Made by a program: the position numbers and the translations under genes. A stretch of DNA of 45,919 nucleotides from Candidatus Gastranaerophilales bacterium (GTDB taxonomy: Bacteria; Cyanobacteriota; Vampirovibrionia; Gastranaerophilales; Gastranaerophilaceae), in NCBI GenBank assembly GCA_900548405.1, contig UNSJ01000014.1, forward strand, positions 1 through 45,919, given 5' to 3'. Positions 26,617-34,584 of this stretch are shown one piece after another (the stretch's first letter is position 1; every line of letters starts with the position of its first letter). The notes beneath the pieces were generated by a model. That model was not told the DNA's origin, made no database searches, and was given only the letters and a program-made list of their open reading frames with translations.

Positions 26617-27967
26617 TATAGAAAAAATATTTGTTATATTTGCATTATTTTTTGGAATATTATATGCGGTTATAACTCCGCCTTTTCAATCCGTTGACGA
26701 GGCAAACCACTTTTTAAGAAGTTACGCCGTAACTCAGGGACAAATTATTAGCACCAAAAAAGGGGATGCTGTCGGAAGTGTTTTACCTGAATCGCTTTTA
26801 GAGCTTGTACAAAAATTTAAATATCTTGAAAAAGATATTTCAAAACAAACATCTTTCAATGAAATAAAAAATTCTTTTTCTATAAAAAATAAAACAGAAA
26901 TTTTCACGACTTATCCAAATACTGCTTTGTATTCACCAATTGCATACACAGCTCAAAGCATTGGTATAATCTGCGGAAAATTATTGCATGCATCACCGAT
27001 GCTTATGTTTTATTTAGCAAGGCTGTTTAATCTCATTTTATATTGTATTCTCGGATATTATGCTATAAAAAGTACACCGTTTTTAAAACTTGCAGTATTT
27101 TTAATACTGTTAAGCCCTATGAATATTTCACTCGGCGCATCCTGTTCTACTGATGTAACCTTAATCGGAGTAAGTCTTTTACTTTTTGCAAAAATTCTTA
27201 AATATACTTTTAAAGATAAATCTCTTTCAATAAAAAATTACATACTGCTTTCCATACTGCTTTTTATACTTGCAATGACAAAACATAATTTTTATTTTAT
27301 ACCGCTGTTATTTTTAATTCCTAAGGAAAAATTCGGCACAAAATACTTATTAAAAATATCTGCAATAATCCTTCCTGCAATTGTCGGGTGTATTGTTTGG
27401 AGCAGGTTAATCTCAGGACTTTATGTACCTTTAAACTCAGATGCAGATATGTATAAACAGGTAGATTTTATTATACATAACCCTTTAAAATATATTTGGA
27501 TTTTAATTTCATCTACATTTGTCAAAGCATTCAGGTTATTTATAACCTCAATAGGCGTGTTAGGCTGGCAGGATACTAAGCTGGACAATCTTACTTATAT
27601 GATTTATCCTTTACTTGCAGGATTATCATTAATATACAGCGGTGCAAAAGATTATATTTTAAAAAATTACCAAAAGCATATTATTATTTTAACCGCTATT
27701 GCGGCATATATAATGATAACAACTTATCTGTATCTTGCCTGGACTAAAGTCGGAGGAAACATTATAGAAGGCTTAAACGGCAAGTATTATACACCGTTAT
27801 TACTGCCTTTATTTGCGGTTATAGCATCATCAATTAATACAAGACAACCTGATAAAAAGATTTATAACACAGTTTATCTTTTTATTGCATTAATTTTAGC
27901 ATCAGGAGCATTATCTCTTTTAACCAGATTTTACGATATATTTCCGTATATGAATTACAAAATTTAA
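26600..27967 (+). CDS. DUF2142-like multi-pass membrane protein
   Basis: A 455-residue protein with about ten membrane helices. Near residue 30 is PPFQSVDEANHFLRSYAVTQG, the loop characteristic of DUF2142 proteins (proposed GT-C glycosyltransferase fold, with an acidic D-E pair after the first helix). The family is often found with cell-surface polysaccharide genes; the function is unproven. It starts with a GTG inside the end of the second permease gene, preceded by AGGAGAG, a good SD. The coupling to sugar-type permeases suggests a shared envelope role (inference). Confidence 0.78.
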   Translation: MQLKVSIEKIFVIFALFFGILYAVITPPFQSVDEANHFLRSYAVTQGQIISTKKGDAVGSVLPESLLELVQKFKYLEKDISKQTSFNEIKNSFSIKNKTEIFTTYPNTALYSPIAYTAQSIGIICGKLLHASPMLMFYLARLFNLILYCILGYYAIKSTPFLKLAVFLILLSPMNISLGASCSTDVTLIGVSLLLFAKILKYTFKDKSLSIKNYILLSILLFILAMTKHNFYFIPLLFLIPKEKFGTKYLLKISAIILPAIVGCIVWSRLISGLYVPLNSDADMYKQVDFIIHNPLKYIWILISSTFVKAFRLFITSIGVLGWQDTKLDNLTYMIYPLLAGLSLIYSGAKDYILKNYQKHIIILTAIAAYIMITTYLYLAWTKVGGNIIEGLNGKYYTPLLLPLFAVIASSINTRQPDKKIYNTVYLFIALILASGALSLLTRFYDIFPYMNYKI

Positions 27968-27970
27968 AAC

Positions 27971-29074
27971 CTATTCAACACCCGGTACATGAACATTATA
28001 TCGGACATTATCAAATTCGCTGTATTCATCATCAACATCTTCAAGGAAAATCTTTTTCGCACCGCAAACTTTCAAATTTTTAAGCATAGCTTTGTCAAGT
28101 TCTTCCGAGCTGACCATTTTGCCGTTCACATAAGTAATGTTTCTCATCTGCGACGGTTCATCAGACATTTTTTCAATTAAGTCATTGTCAGAATTTGCAA
28201 GAATAGTTCTTGTAACATCATTCATAACATCAAAAATATATCTTTGACGACTTGAAACTCCACTGCCGCTGGTGATTAAAGATGTAGCTTTTTCAAGTTC
28301 ATCAAGCGATTCCTTGTAGTATTTTAAATGCCTTAAAAGCACAGCCAAATTATAATGCGCTTCATATTCCATAGGAGCAAGCTCAATAGCCTTGCAGTAT
28401 GTAAGCCCTGCTTCATGGTAATCACCGAGCAAATGATAAGTTAAAGCAAGGTTATATCTGGGATCGTAATCCTTTTTAAGTATTTTGCACGCCTCTTTAT
28501 ATGCCTCCAAAGCCTTTAGCAAATACTGTCTTCTGTATTCCCATTCATCTTCAATATAAACAGACTTTTGCTTATAAGCAACACCTTTATTGTAATATGC
28601 CAGCCCTTTATTAACCTTATAGCTTTTTCTGTTGCTGTAAATAAAAGGAATAGAAATCAAATGTCTTTTAGTTTTTAAAATTTCATCATACTGATTAATA
28701 GCCCCGTCAAAGTCACCGAGTTTTTCAGCAGAAACTATACCGTAGTTCATTCTTGCAATGACCATTTTGGGATTATATTCAAAAGCTTTTTCATAAGCAT
28801 CGACTGCTGAATAATAGTCTTCATAAACTACATAAATATTTCCCAGATTATACCACGCGCCGTAATGTTCGGGGTAAAGTCTGAGTGCACGATTATAACA
28901 GTTAATAGCTTTTTGAAGTTTTTGTTTTTTTAGGAATTTATCACCTTTATGAACATAATAAACGCCTCTTATTTTATCAATTTGTCTGTTGAAAAAAGCA
29001 GGGTGTAAATATATAAGGGCACCAATTGCCGCAATTATCAATAATGAAAATAAACCCGAAAAAAACTTTTTCAA
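27971..29074 (-). CDS. membrane-anchored TPR protein
   Basis: A 367-residue protein with an N-terminal membrane segment (about residues 5-25, FSGLLSLLIIAAIGALIYL). Tandem TPR units cover about residues 34-285 (for example AINCYNRALRLYPEHYGAWYN and HEAGLTYCKAIELAPMEYEAH), and a ~75-residue tail without repeats follows. It is probably a periplasm- or cytoplasm-facing scaffold. The start codon is TTG at 29074, supported by an SD (AAAGAGGT) 8 bases upstream; no in-frame ATG is close. It converges with the DUF2142 gene (3 bases apart) and is divergent from the glycine-rich gene. Confidence 0.8.
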   Translation of the reverse strand: MKKFFSGLFSLLIIAAIGALIYLHPAFFNRQIDKIRGVYYVHKGDKFLKKQKLQKAINCYNRALRLYPEHYGAWYNLGNIYVVYEDYYSAVDAYEKAFEYNPKMVIARMNYGIVSAEKLGDFDGAINQYDEILKTKRHLISIPFIYSNRKSYKVNKGLAYYNKGVAYKQKSVYIEDEWEYRRQYLLKALEAYKEACKILKKDYDPRYNLALTYHLLGDYHEAGLTYCKAIELAPMEYEAHYNLAVLLRHLKYYKESLDELEKATSLITSGSGVSSRQRYIFDVMNDVTRTILANSDNDLIEKMSDEPSQMRNITYVNGKMVSSEELDKAMLKNLKVCGAKKIFLEDVDDEYSEFDNVRYNVHVPGVE

Positions 29075-29134
29075 CCGCTATACCTCTTTATTTCTATATA
29101 TTACACGTATATTAGATAATACGCAATACACTTT

Positions 29135-29151
29135 TGTAACGAAATTGTAAC
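29135..29151. promoter_or_regulatory. direct repeat TGTAAC-N5-TGTAAC, WalR-like box
   Basis: Two exact TGTAAC half-sites with an 11-base period lie between the divergent TPR and glycine-rich genes. The layout matches the WalR/YycF consensus TGTWAH-N5-TGTWAH and is close to the box of RpaB, the cyanobacterial WalR relative. Binding is inferred only from the pattern. Confidence 0.4.
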
Positions 29152-29238
29152 ATAAAAAGAGTTAAAAACGCAATTTAGCTAAAAAGAAAGTTTTTATATA
29201 AGTAAGGTAGGTTAGAAATTCAATTTGGAGGTTAGGTT

Positions 29239-30072
29239 ATGGCAGGCTTCGATATGGCTGCAGGTATGTATGGAATGTTTCCTAATATATACAATAACCA
29301 GGTAGCGTTAAACGATTTGACTGATATGGATTTGTATTCACCAATCGGTATGGTTAATCCGATGATGAGTATGAACGGCAGTATTTTCGGCGGAGGCTTC
29401 GGAGGCTTTGGCGGCTTTGGGGGATATCCTTGTATGCCGGGACTTGCAGGCGGAGGCTATAATTACGAAGATTACTACAAAAATTATGAAAAATATCAGG
29501 ACTTTATGATAAACAACCAGGTCCGCCAGCAGCAAAAAATGCGAAATGCTGACCTGAAATTGAATTCTCCTCAAGAAGGTATTGTTAAACAGGCATCATA
29601 TCTTCATGAAAAGATTATGAGAAATGAACAACAACAAATTCAACAGGCTTATCAAAACTTCAAAGAAAGCGTTCGAGCAATGTATGGTGATGCGAGCGAT
29701 GAAGAAATTGCAAACAGAGCATCAACTTTATATAAACAAATGACCGGATTATCAATTACAGATGACATAAGACAATACGGCAGAGGCTCATTCACTCAAG
29801 GCTTCCTGCAAACAGTATCATTAGGCATAGCTGATAAGAAAACCGCAGAAGAAAACGTGTCAGAATTAACAGGACAACCGGTAGGCAGATACGAAAGAGG
29901 CAAGAAAATTGCAGGTAATATTGCCGGCGGCGCTGTATTCGGCGGAGCAGCAGCAATATCAACAGGCTATCTGTTAAAAGCATTCTGCAAAGGTATGAAA
30001 AACAAACCGTTCATAGCAGGCTTGATAGGCGGTACAGTCGGTCTTGTAACAGCATTGATAACTTCAAAATAA
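29239..30072 (+). CDS. glycine-rich protein with C-terminal hydrophobic hairpin, unknown
   Basis: A 277-residue protein I cannot name. The Met/Gly-rich N-terminal 75 residues (GGGFGGFGGFGGYPCMPG) are followed by a Tyr/Gln-rich helical segment (YEDYYKNYEKYQDF). A middle domain contains MYGDASDEEIANRASTLYKQMTG. Two Gly/Ala-rich hydrophobic stretches at the C-terminus (GNIAGGAVFGGAAAIS and AGLIGGTVGLVTALI) look like a glycine-zipper hairpin. There is no signal peptide. The SD TTGGAGG is strong. It may associate with membranes. It is followed by a clear terminator. Confidence 0.6.
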   Translation: MAGFDMAAGMYGMFPNIYNNQVALNDLTDMDLYSPIGMVNPMMSMNGSIFGGGFGGFGGFGGYPCMPGLAGGGYNYEDYYKNYEKYQDFMINNQVRQQQKMRNADLKLNSPQEGIVKQASYLHEKIMRNEQQQIQQAYQNFKESVRAMYGDASDEEIANRASTLYKQMTGLSITDDIRQYGRGSFTQGFLQTVSLGIADKKTAEENVSELTGQPVGRYERGKKIAGNIAGGAVFGGAAAISTGYLLKAFCKGMKNKPFIAGLIGGTVGLVTALITSK

Positions 30073-30110
30073 GAAAAAAATTATATAGTGTGAAAAAGAA
30101 AAGTGTGTGT

Positions 30111-30144
30111 AGAGGTTGAAAATAAATTCAACCTCTTTTTTTTT
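30111..30144 (+). terminator. terminator after the glycine-rich gene
   Basis: The stem AGAGGTTGAA/TTCAACCTCT (10 bp, 6-base loop) is followed by eight T residues. It lies 39 bases after the stop at 30072 and before the convergent pilin gene at 30155. Confidence 0.9.
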
Positions 30145-30154
30145 ATAAACTTAA

Positions 30155-30949
30155 TTATTTAGGTAAGTTTTCCCAAAAAGTTTTTGTACTGTCATCAGGC
30201 GACTGATTTATTAGTGCATAATAAGCACAGCCAAGACCGTTGCCTCTCTGATTTGATTTTGCAGAACAAGGATTTCCCGCTTGAGAAGAGAAGTTCTCAA
30301 CACCTGAAGCATCTGTTTTCTTTAATTCTTCAACTTCTTCATCGGTATATAATTTGCTCATACGTTTAGGCTGCAAAGTATCATTTCCGTCAATATTGAA
30401 GAAAAATATATCTTGCCCGAGAGCATTCGGTCGCTTCTTAGGTCCGTTGATATCAACTGTAATATTAATCATGGAGGCGTTGACATGAACCTCCATGCAC
30501 ATACCGTTTGCAAGTAATTTTGAAGGTCTAACTGTCCCCATATCAACATAAGGATTGTCGCTTGATTTATTATAATTCTTAACTTTATCAGTATATGTGC
30601 ATGTACCGATAATTTTCATCTGCGAGTAAAATGCATCAGAAATCTCAGATGCATTTGCATAATTTGTCCCATTATGTGTGGCAAAAGTTTTATTAAGCCC
30701 GATACCTTTTTCTTCGACAACAGAAACTGTGGCCTGAGAAAGCATAGAATGAGCTTTTTTAAATTGTGCCTCAAGCTCTTTAGGTTTAGTATTTCCAATC
30801 AAAGTCGGCATAGTCATAGCTGCAACTACTCCGATTATCCCCAAAGTAACCAATACTTCCGCCAGTGTAAAAGCCCCGTGTTTATACTCCTTTTTACAAT
30901 ACCCGAAAACACTTGAAGAAAGAGCTAAAAGTCTGCCCCCCCCCCGCAA
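30155..30949 (-). CDS. pilin-like protein, frame interrupted at a G10 tract
   Basis: The pilin body: KHGAFTLAEVLVTLG, the rest of the hydrophobic helix, and a head with the shared motif IDINGPKKRPNALGQDIFF and late cysteines (GNPCSAK, GLGCAYYAL). In this frame the only initiator before the pilin signature is a TTG at 30949 immediately before the G10 run, with no SD; there is no in-frame ATG, GTG or other TTG after it. The usual signals (promoter, AAGGAG, ATG at 31050) belong to a short ORF that enters the run in another frame. The gene therefore looks switched off, or mis-called, at a run of 10; 8 or 11 would restore one ORF from 31050. Confidence 0.75.
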   Translation of the reverse strand: MRGGGRLLALSSSVFGYCKKEYKHGAFTLAEVLVTLGIIGVVAAMTMPTLIGNTKPKELEAQFKKAHSMLSQATVSVVEEKGIGLNKTFATHNGTNYANASEISDAFYSQMKIIGTCTYTDKVKNYNKSSDNPYVDMGTVRPSKLLANGMCMEVHVNASMINITVDINGPKKRPNALGQDIFFFNIDGNDTLQPKRMSKLYTDEEVEELKKTDASGVENFSSQAGNPCSAKSNQRGNGLGCAYYALINQSPDDSTKTFWENLPK

Positions 30950-31050
30950 GCGGTGCTACGCACGTAGCCATTTGAGCTTGACCCGTCATATTGGACCTTT
31001 GTCATATTTTCTCCAAATAACGTAGCAGCTTTTTTACTTAATAGTTTCAT
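30925..31050 (-). CDS. 41-codon leader ORF that runs into the G10 tract
   Basis: It starts at an ATG with a strong SD (AAGGAG) and promoter, reads MKLLSKKAATLFGENMTKV, then QYDGSSSNGYVRSTACGGG, and stops at TAG (30925-30927) seven codons after entering the G-run. It is too short and too well signposted to be random, so I read it as the true 5' end of the pilin gene at 30155, out of frame at the present tract length. An independent leader peptide is possible. Confidence 0.55.
   Translation of the reverse strand: MKLLSKKAATLFGENMTKVQYDGSSSNGYVRSTACGGGADF
30936..30945. repeat. C10/G10 homopolymer within the pilin leader
   Basis: Ten consecutive C on the plus strand (G on the gene strand) in an AT-rich region. 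Together with flanks TG and GCAA it forms a 16-base block identical to the one at 42713-42728. Confidence 0.95.
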
Positions 31051-31082
31051 AAATTGCTCCTTGTATTAATTATTACATTATC

Positions 31083-31110
31083 ATTATAATCGATTTTTGG
31101 AATTTTTCAA
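31083..31110 (-). promoter_or_regulatory. promoter TTGAAA-16-TATAAT for the pilin leader ORF
   Basis: On the minus strand the -35 is at 31110-31105 and the -10 at 31088-31083, with a 16-base spacer. It follows directly on the rpmE terminator T-run. The AAGGAG and ATG (31050) follow 25-35 bases later. Confidence 0.6.
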
Positions 31111-31113
31111 TAT

Positions 31114-31144
31114 AAAAAGCCTCAGGTTTAACCTGAGGCTTTTT
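31114..31144 (-). terminator. rpmE terminator
   Basis: A 14-bp perfect stem (AAAAAGCCTCAGGT / ACCTGAGGCTTTTT) with a 3-base loop and a T-run on the minus strand, 26 bases after the rpmE stop. Confidence 0.92.
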
Positions 31145-31169
31145 AGTAAACATATTTATAATAACAAAA

Positions 31170-31373
31170 TTACTTTTTGTTTCCGTAACGTTTGTTAAAT
31201 CTTTCAACTCTACCTTCAGAGTCAAGAATTTTTTGTTGTCCTGTATAGAACGGGTGACAATTGTTGCAAATTTCAACAGTGATGTTGTCTAAGATAGAAC
31301 CTGTTTCAATTTCGTTACCGCATACACATTTGATTGTCATTTTCTTATAATCAGGGTGAATTCCTTGTTTCAT
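31170..31373 (-). CDS. rpmE: 50S ribosomal protein L31
   Basis: The 67-residue L31: [19 protein letters not shown] to [24 protein letters not shown]. The cysteines at CVC and CNNC are the zinc-binding form (C+ type). The SD AGAGGT lies about 7 bases before the ATG. It is a single gene with its own terminator. Confidence 0.97.
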   Translation of the reverse strand: MKQGIHPDYKKMTIKCVCGNEIETGSILDNITVEICNNCHPFYTGQQKILDSEGRVERFNKRYGNKK

Positions 31374-31489
31374 TTTTTAACCTCTTTCTTTTCTCAAGAT
31401 TCCAAACTTGAATTTAAATAATTTCGACTATTAATATACTACAACATAAATAAAAATGTGCAAGAGGTTATTAAAAAAAGTGAACAATC

Positions 31490-31774
31490 ATGCATATGCA
31501 TGAGATATTCAGCACCATACTATATAAAAGGTTGATGTATCCGAAAAGAAATTTTGGCATAATAACAATACACACAAGATGGTTGGCACACGATATAGGT
31601 AACGGTTATATGAATCTGCATGAGCAATGTTTATTAAGATATTTACAAAACCCCGATGAACTAACATATTCCACAGAAATTTTAAAACTTAACAACTTTA
31701 TTCTGGAAAAGCAATATGTCTTGAAAAATTTTGTTGCCAAATCTTCAACATTCAATTATACTGAAAGAAAGTAA
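31490..31774 (+). CDS. possible small unknown protein
   Basis: A 94-codon ORF that fills most of the 426-base gap between rpmE and the CHASE2-GGDEF gene, with no overlapping real gene to explain it as a shadow. The composition is varied (RNFGIITIHTRWLAHDIG, NLHEQCLLRYL) and looks protein-like. There is no good SD (a GAGG is 20 or more bases off) and the ATG lies in a 16-base perfect palindrome (31488-31503). The rest of the gap, 31374-31489, is AT-rich with no feature except the rpmE SD. Treat as tentative. Confidence 0.3.
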   Translation: MHMHEIFSTILYKRLMYPKRNFGIITIHTRWLAHDIGNGYMNLHEQCLLRYLQNPDELTYSTEILKLNNFILEKQYVLKNFVAKSSTFNYTERK

Positions 31775-31799
31775 TATCCGAATAATAAAAAGAGGGGAT

Positions 31800-33569
31800 A
31801 TGTTTAAAAAACTATCATACGCGGTAGGATTAATATTCTTTGCAGTATTTGTATTTTTAATCCTTAAAAATGCTAATTTAAATTCTTTTGTAAACTCTAT
31901 TGAAAACAGAACCTTTGACCTTCGCCAAAGTATAATGATTAACGAAAATACGAAAAAGGCAAACAAAGACATCGTAATTGTTGCAATTGATGATGCAACT
32001 TATGAATACATTCTTGATAACTACGGAGAATGGCCTTTGCCGAGAGATGTCTATGCTAAAGTTATAAACTATCTTGAGCATCAAAATCCAAGAATTATCG
32101 CATTTGATTTGATGTTTGTTAAATCTTTAAAAAGCAAAAATGAAGCAGACAAAGCTTTAATTGATGCATTTGAAAAATATGATAATGTATTTACATCAAT
32201 GAATTTTGATAATCAGCCTGAAGATTTGAGAACCCCTCCAACTCTTCCGCAAAAGATTTCGATTAATGTAAAAAACAATTCATCTGTTGATTTTTCAAAT
32301 CTTACTTTTACAAACTGCCGCACCATATTAGAGGGTATATTAAATGTTTCTTCAAATATAGGAATTATAAATGTGTCACGCTCAGATGACGGCGTGCTTA
32401 GAAAAATGCCGCTTGTCGTAAAATATAAAGATAATTATTATCCGCAGTTAGCTTTAAAAGTCGGTTTAAGTTATCTTGGAGATACTTCATCAGAATTTGA
32501 GATTGACAAAAAATCAAACTTCATAATAGGTGACAGAAAAATATATTTGGATAAAGACGGAAGTGCTATTTTGAACTGGTACGGACCTGCCGGAACTTAT
32601 ACATATATACCTATGTATCAGCTTATAAAGGCAATTAACGGTGAAAAAACAGAACTGGATTATGATTTTTCAAACAAAATCATTTACTTCGGAACAACAG
32701 CTGCAAGTCTTTTTGACATAAAAACGGTTCCAACAGGCAAAATATATCCCGGAGTTGAGGTTCAGGCTACTTATGTAAATAACATTATAGACAACAACTT
32801 TATTAAAAAAGTTGACAGAGGATATACAATAGCATTAAGCGTTCTTCTTGCTTTACTTATTGCTTCTGTTGTTACGCGCGTAAGCTCTGCATTTGCAGCT
32901 TCAATGATGTCGCTTTCTACATATTTAATATATTTATTAATAGCTTATTATGCAATGAGATTTGAAAACTTGTGGTTAGAAGTAATTTATCCGCTGATAT
33001 TCTCTATTGTGGCATTCACCTGCGCATATATAATTAAATATTTGATTAAATCACGTGACTTTGAACAGCAGTATAAGCTTGCAACCACAGACGGGCTTAC
33101 AGAGCTTTATAACCACAGATATTTTCAGGAACAAATGCGTATGCAGGTGGAACAGTCAAAACGTTACAACAATAATTTTTCACTGATAATTATAGATATT
33201 GACTTCTTCAAAAAATTTAATGACACATTCGGGCATCAATCAGGTGATGCTGTATTAAGACAGGTTGCTCAAACCTTGAAACGCAATGTACGTGCAACCG
33301 ATATAGTTTGCAGATACGGCGGAGAAGAAATGAGCATTATTTTACCAAACACAAGTAAAGACGAGGCTCAATCCACTGCTGAAAAGATATGCCAGCGTGT
33401 CGCAAGCAGAAAGTTTAAACTGGCACAAGATAAAGAAACCAACGTTACGATAAGTCTTGGAGTTTCTACCTTCCCTAACGATGGAGATACTGCATCTAAA
33501 GTTATTGATGCGGCTGACAAAAGACTTTACAATGCCAAACACAACGGACGTAATCAGGTTGGTGTGTAA
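31800..33569 (+). CDS. CHASE2-domain diguanylate cyclase
   Basis: The protein has an N-terminal helix (about residues 6-24), an extracytoplasmic CHASE2 sensor (~30-330, including IVIVAIDDATYE, WPLPRDVYAKVI and FGTTAASLFDIKTVP) and three membrane helices (~341-420). A GGDEF domain (~430-589) contains LTELYNHRYFQ, the metal site DIDFFKKFND, the inhibitory RxxD site RATD (498-501) and an active loop GGEEM (507-511) where GG[D/E]EF is standard. It probably makes c-di-GMP. The frame opens at 31731, but the ATG at 31800 has GAGGGG just before it and starts with the helix, so I chose it (589 residues). Confidence 0.88.
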   Translation: MFKKLSYAVGLIFFAVFVFLILKNANLNSFVNSIENRTFDLRQSIMINENTKKANKDIVIVAIDDATYEYILDNYGEWPLPRDVYAKVINYLEHQNPRIIAFDLMFVKSLKSKNEADKALIDAFEKYDNVFTSMNFDNQPEDLRTPPTLPQKISINVKNNSSVDFSNLTFTNCRTILEGILNVSSNIGIINVSRSDDGVLRKMPLVVKYKDNYYPQLALKVGLSYLGDTSSEFEIDKKSNFIIGDRKIYLDKDGSAILNWYGPAGTYTYIPMYQLIKAINGEKTELDYDFSNKIIYFGTTAASLFDIKTVPTGKIYPGVEVQATYVNNIIDNNFIKKVDRGYTIALSVLLALLIASVVTRVSSAFAASMMSLSTYLIYLLIAYYAMRFENLWLEVIYPLIFSIVAFTCAYIIKYLIKSRDFEQQYKLATTDGLTELYNHRYFQEQMRMQVEQSKRYNNNFSLIIIDIDFFKKFNDTFGHQSGDAVLRQVAQTLKRNVRATDIVCRYGGEEMSIILPNTSKDEAQSTAEKICQRVASRKFKLAQDKETNVTISLGVSTFPNDGDTASKVIDAADKRLYNAKHNGRNQVGV

Positions 33570-33572
33570 AGT

Positions 33573-34502
33573 TTAAAGATTAATAAATTTATCAAGTTCT
33601 TTTTTAACGAGTTTAGGGCTGACAGATAAAGTTGTGTTGTATTTTAATGCATTATTCATGCATTTTACATACTCATCTTTTGCATTTCTGAGTTTTTGGA
33701 TTTGAGCAAGAATATAATAAGAATCCCCTCCGGCACCGCAATTATCAATAGCACGCTCCATAATCGCAGCAGCAGAATCCAAAGCTTTATTTTTTGTCAT
33801 TATTTTGGCATAAATTTTATAAGCTTCAATATCTTTTGGATTCAACTCTATTGTTTTTTCCAAGTTTTGTACAGCAGATTGAAGATTTCCTTCAGCATAA
33901 TCTATTGAGGCAAGATTAAAATAAGCCCAGCTGTAATCAGGAGAGATTTCAAGCACCTTGTTGAATTTCTCTCTCGCAGCTTCATTCTCTCCATTTTCTT
34001 TTAATATATTTCCGATATAAAAATGTGCATAAATATCTTCATCGTTTAAATCAACAGTACGTTGAAAATAATACTTTGCCCCGTCAAGCTTTCCTTCTTT
34101 AAAATAGCAGAGCCCGATTGAAAAATAAGCATTTGAATCATTATTATCTTTTTCCAAAACGGCTTCAAAACATTCAACAGCTTCCTCATATTTTCTTTTA
34201 TCAATATAAACTAAACCCAAATTATAATAAGCATCTGCTTCATCAGGAGCAAGCTTAATTGCCTGTTTATAATTAATCTCTGCCTTATCGAGATTTTTTA
34301 ATTTTTCATAGACAATACCTAAATTATAGAAAATAGCGCTGTCTTCAGTGAAAATTTTGGAAAGATATAAAAAATGCTGTAAAGCTTCCTCATTAAAACC
34401 GCTGTCAAGAAGTAAAACCGCAAGCTGACGCCTTACCTGAAAGTTAGCAGCATCTTCTTTTAAAATCCCCTGTAATTCTTCAATTTTATCAATTTTAGAC
34501 AT
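33573..34502 (-). CDS. cytoplasmic TPR protein
   Basis: A 309-residue protein made almost entirely of TPR units in series from about residue 20 to 290 (for example IFYNLGIVYEKLKNLDKAE and AYYNLGLVYIDKRKYEEAV). There is no signal peptide or membrane helix. It is a protein-interaction scaffold with an unknown partner. It converges with the cyclase gene (3 bases apart) and is divergent from the helicase gene. The -10 TAAAAT is 6 bases before its ATG with no SD, so it is probably leaderless. Confidence 0.82.
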   Translation of the reverse strand: MSKIDKIEELQGILKEDAANFQVRRQLAVLLLDSGFNEEALQHFLYLSKIFTEDSAIFYNLGIVYEKLKNLDKAEINYKQAIKLAPDEADAYYNLGLVYIDKRKYEEAVECFEAVLEKDNNDSNAYFSIGLCYFKEGKLDGAKYYFQRTVDLNDEDIYAHFYIGNILKENGENEAAREKFNKVLEISPDYSWAYFNLASIDYAEGNLQSAVQNLEKTIELNPKDIEAYKIYAKIMTKNKALDSAAAIMERAIDNCGAGGDSYYILAQIQKLRNAKDEYVKCMNNALKYNTTLSVSPKLVKKELDKFINL

Positions 34503-34508
34503 AATTAA

Positions 34509-34537
34509 ATTTTATCAACACTTGCGTTTTTTCGCAA
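34509..34537 (-). promoter_or_regulatory. promoter TTGCGA-17-TAAAAT for the TPR gene, likely leaderless
   Basis: On the minus strand the -35 is at 34537-34532, the spacer is 17 and the -10 at 34514-34509; the ATG follows after 6 bases. The -35 also forms half of a short inverted repeat TTGCG-N6-CGCAA. Confidence 0.5.
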
Positions 34538-34569
34538 CTTCTTAATATTTTGCACAGTAAATTAAGCAA

Positions 34570-34578
34570 TGATATAAT
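34570..34578 (+). promoter_or_regulatory. extended -10 (TGATATAAT) for the helicase gene, likely leaderless
   Basis: A perfect TGn extension and TATAAT; the ATG at 34585 follows after 6 bases. No SD. Confidence 0.5.
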
Positions 34579-34584
34579 CAGATA

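Noticed and set aside
30936..30945. Sequencing artefact as the full explanation of the C10 tracts
   Set aside because: Not excluded, but both tracts have normal unique sequence on both sides and the same frame logic, which an artefact would not produce. Left as a test in the findings.
31073..31276. 67-codon minus-strand ORF overlapping rpmE
   Set aside because: It lies in another frame of the well-recognised L31 gene and its terminator.
31488..31503. 16-base perfect palindrome TCATGCATATGCATGA
   Set aside because: A palindrome of this length is expected about once by chance in a window this size, and it overlaps a doubtful ORF start; there is no further support for an operator.
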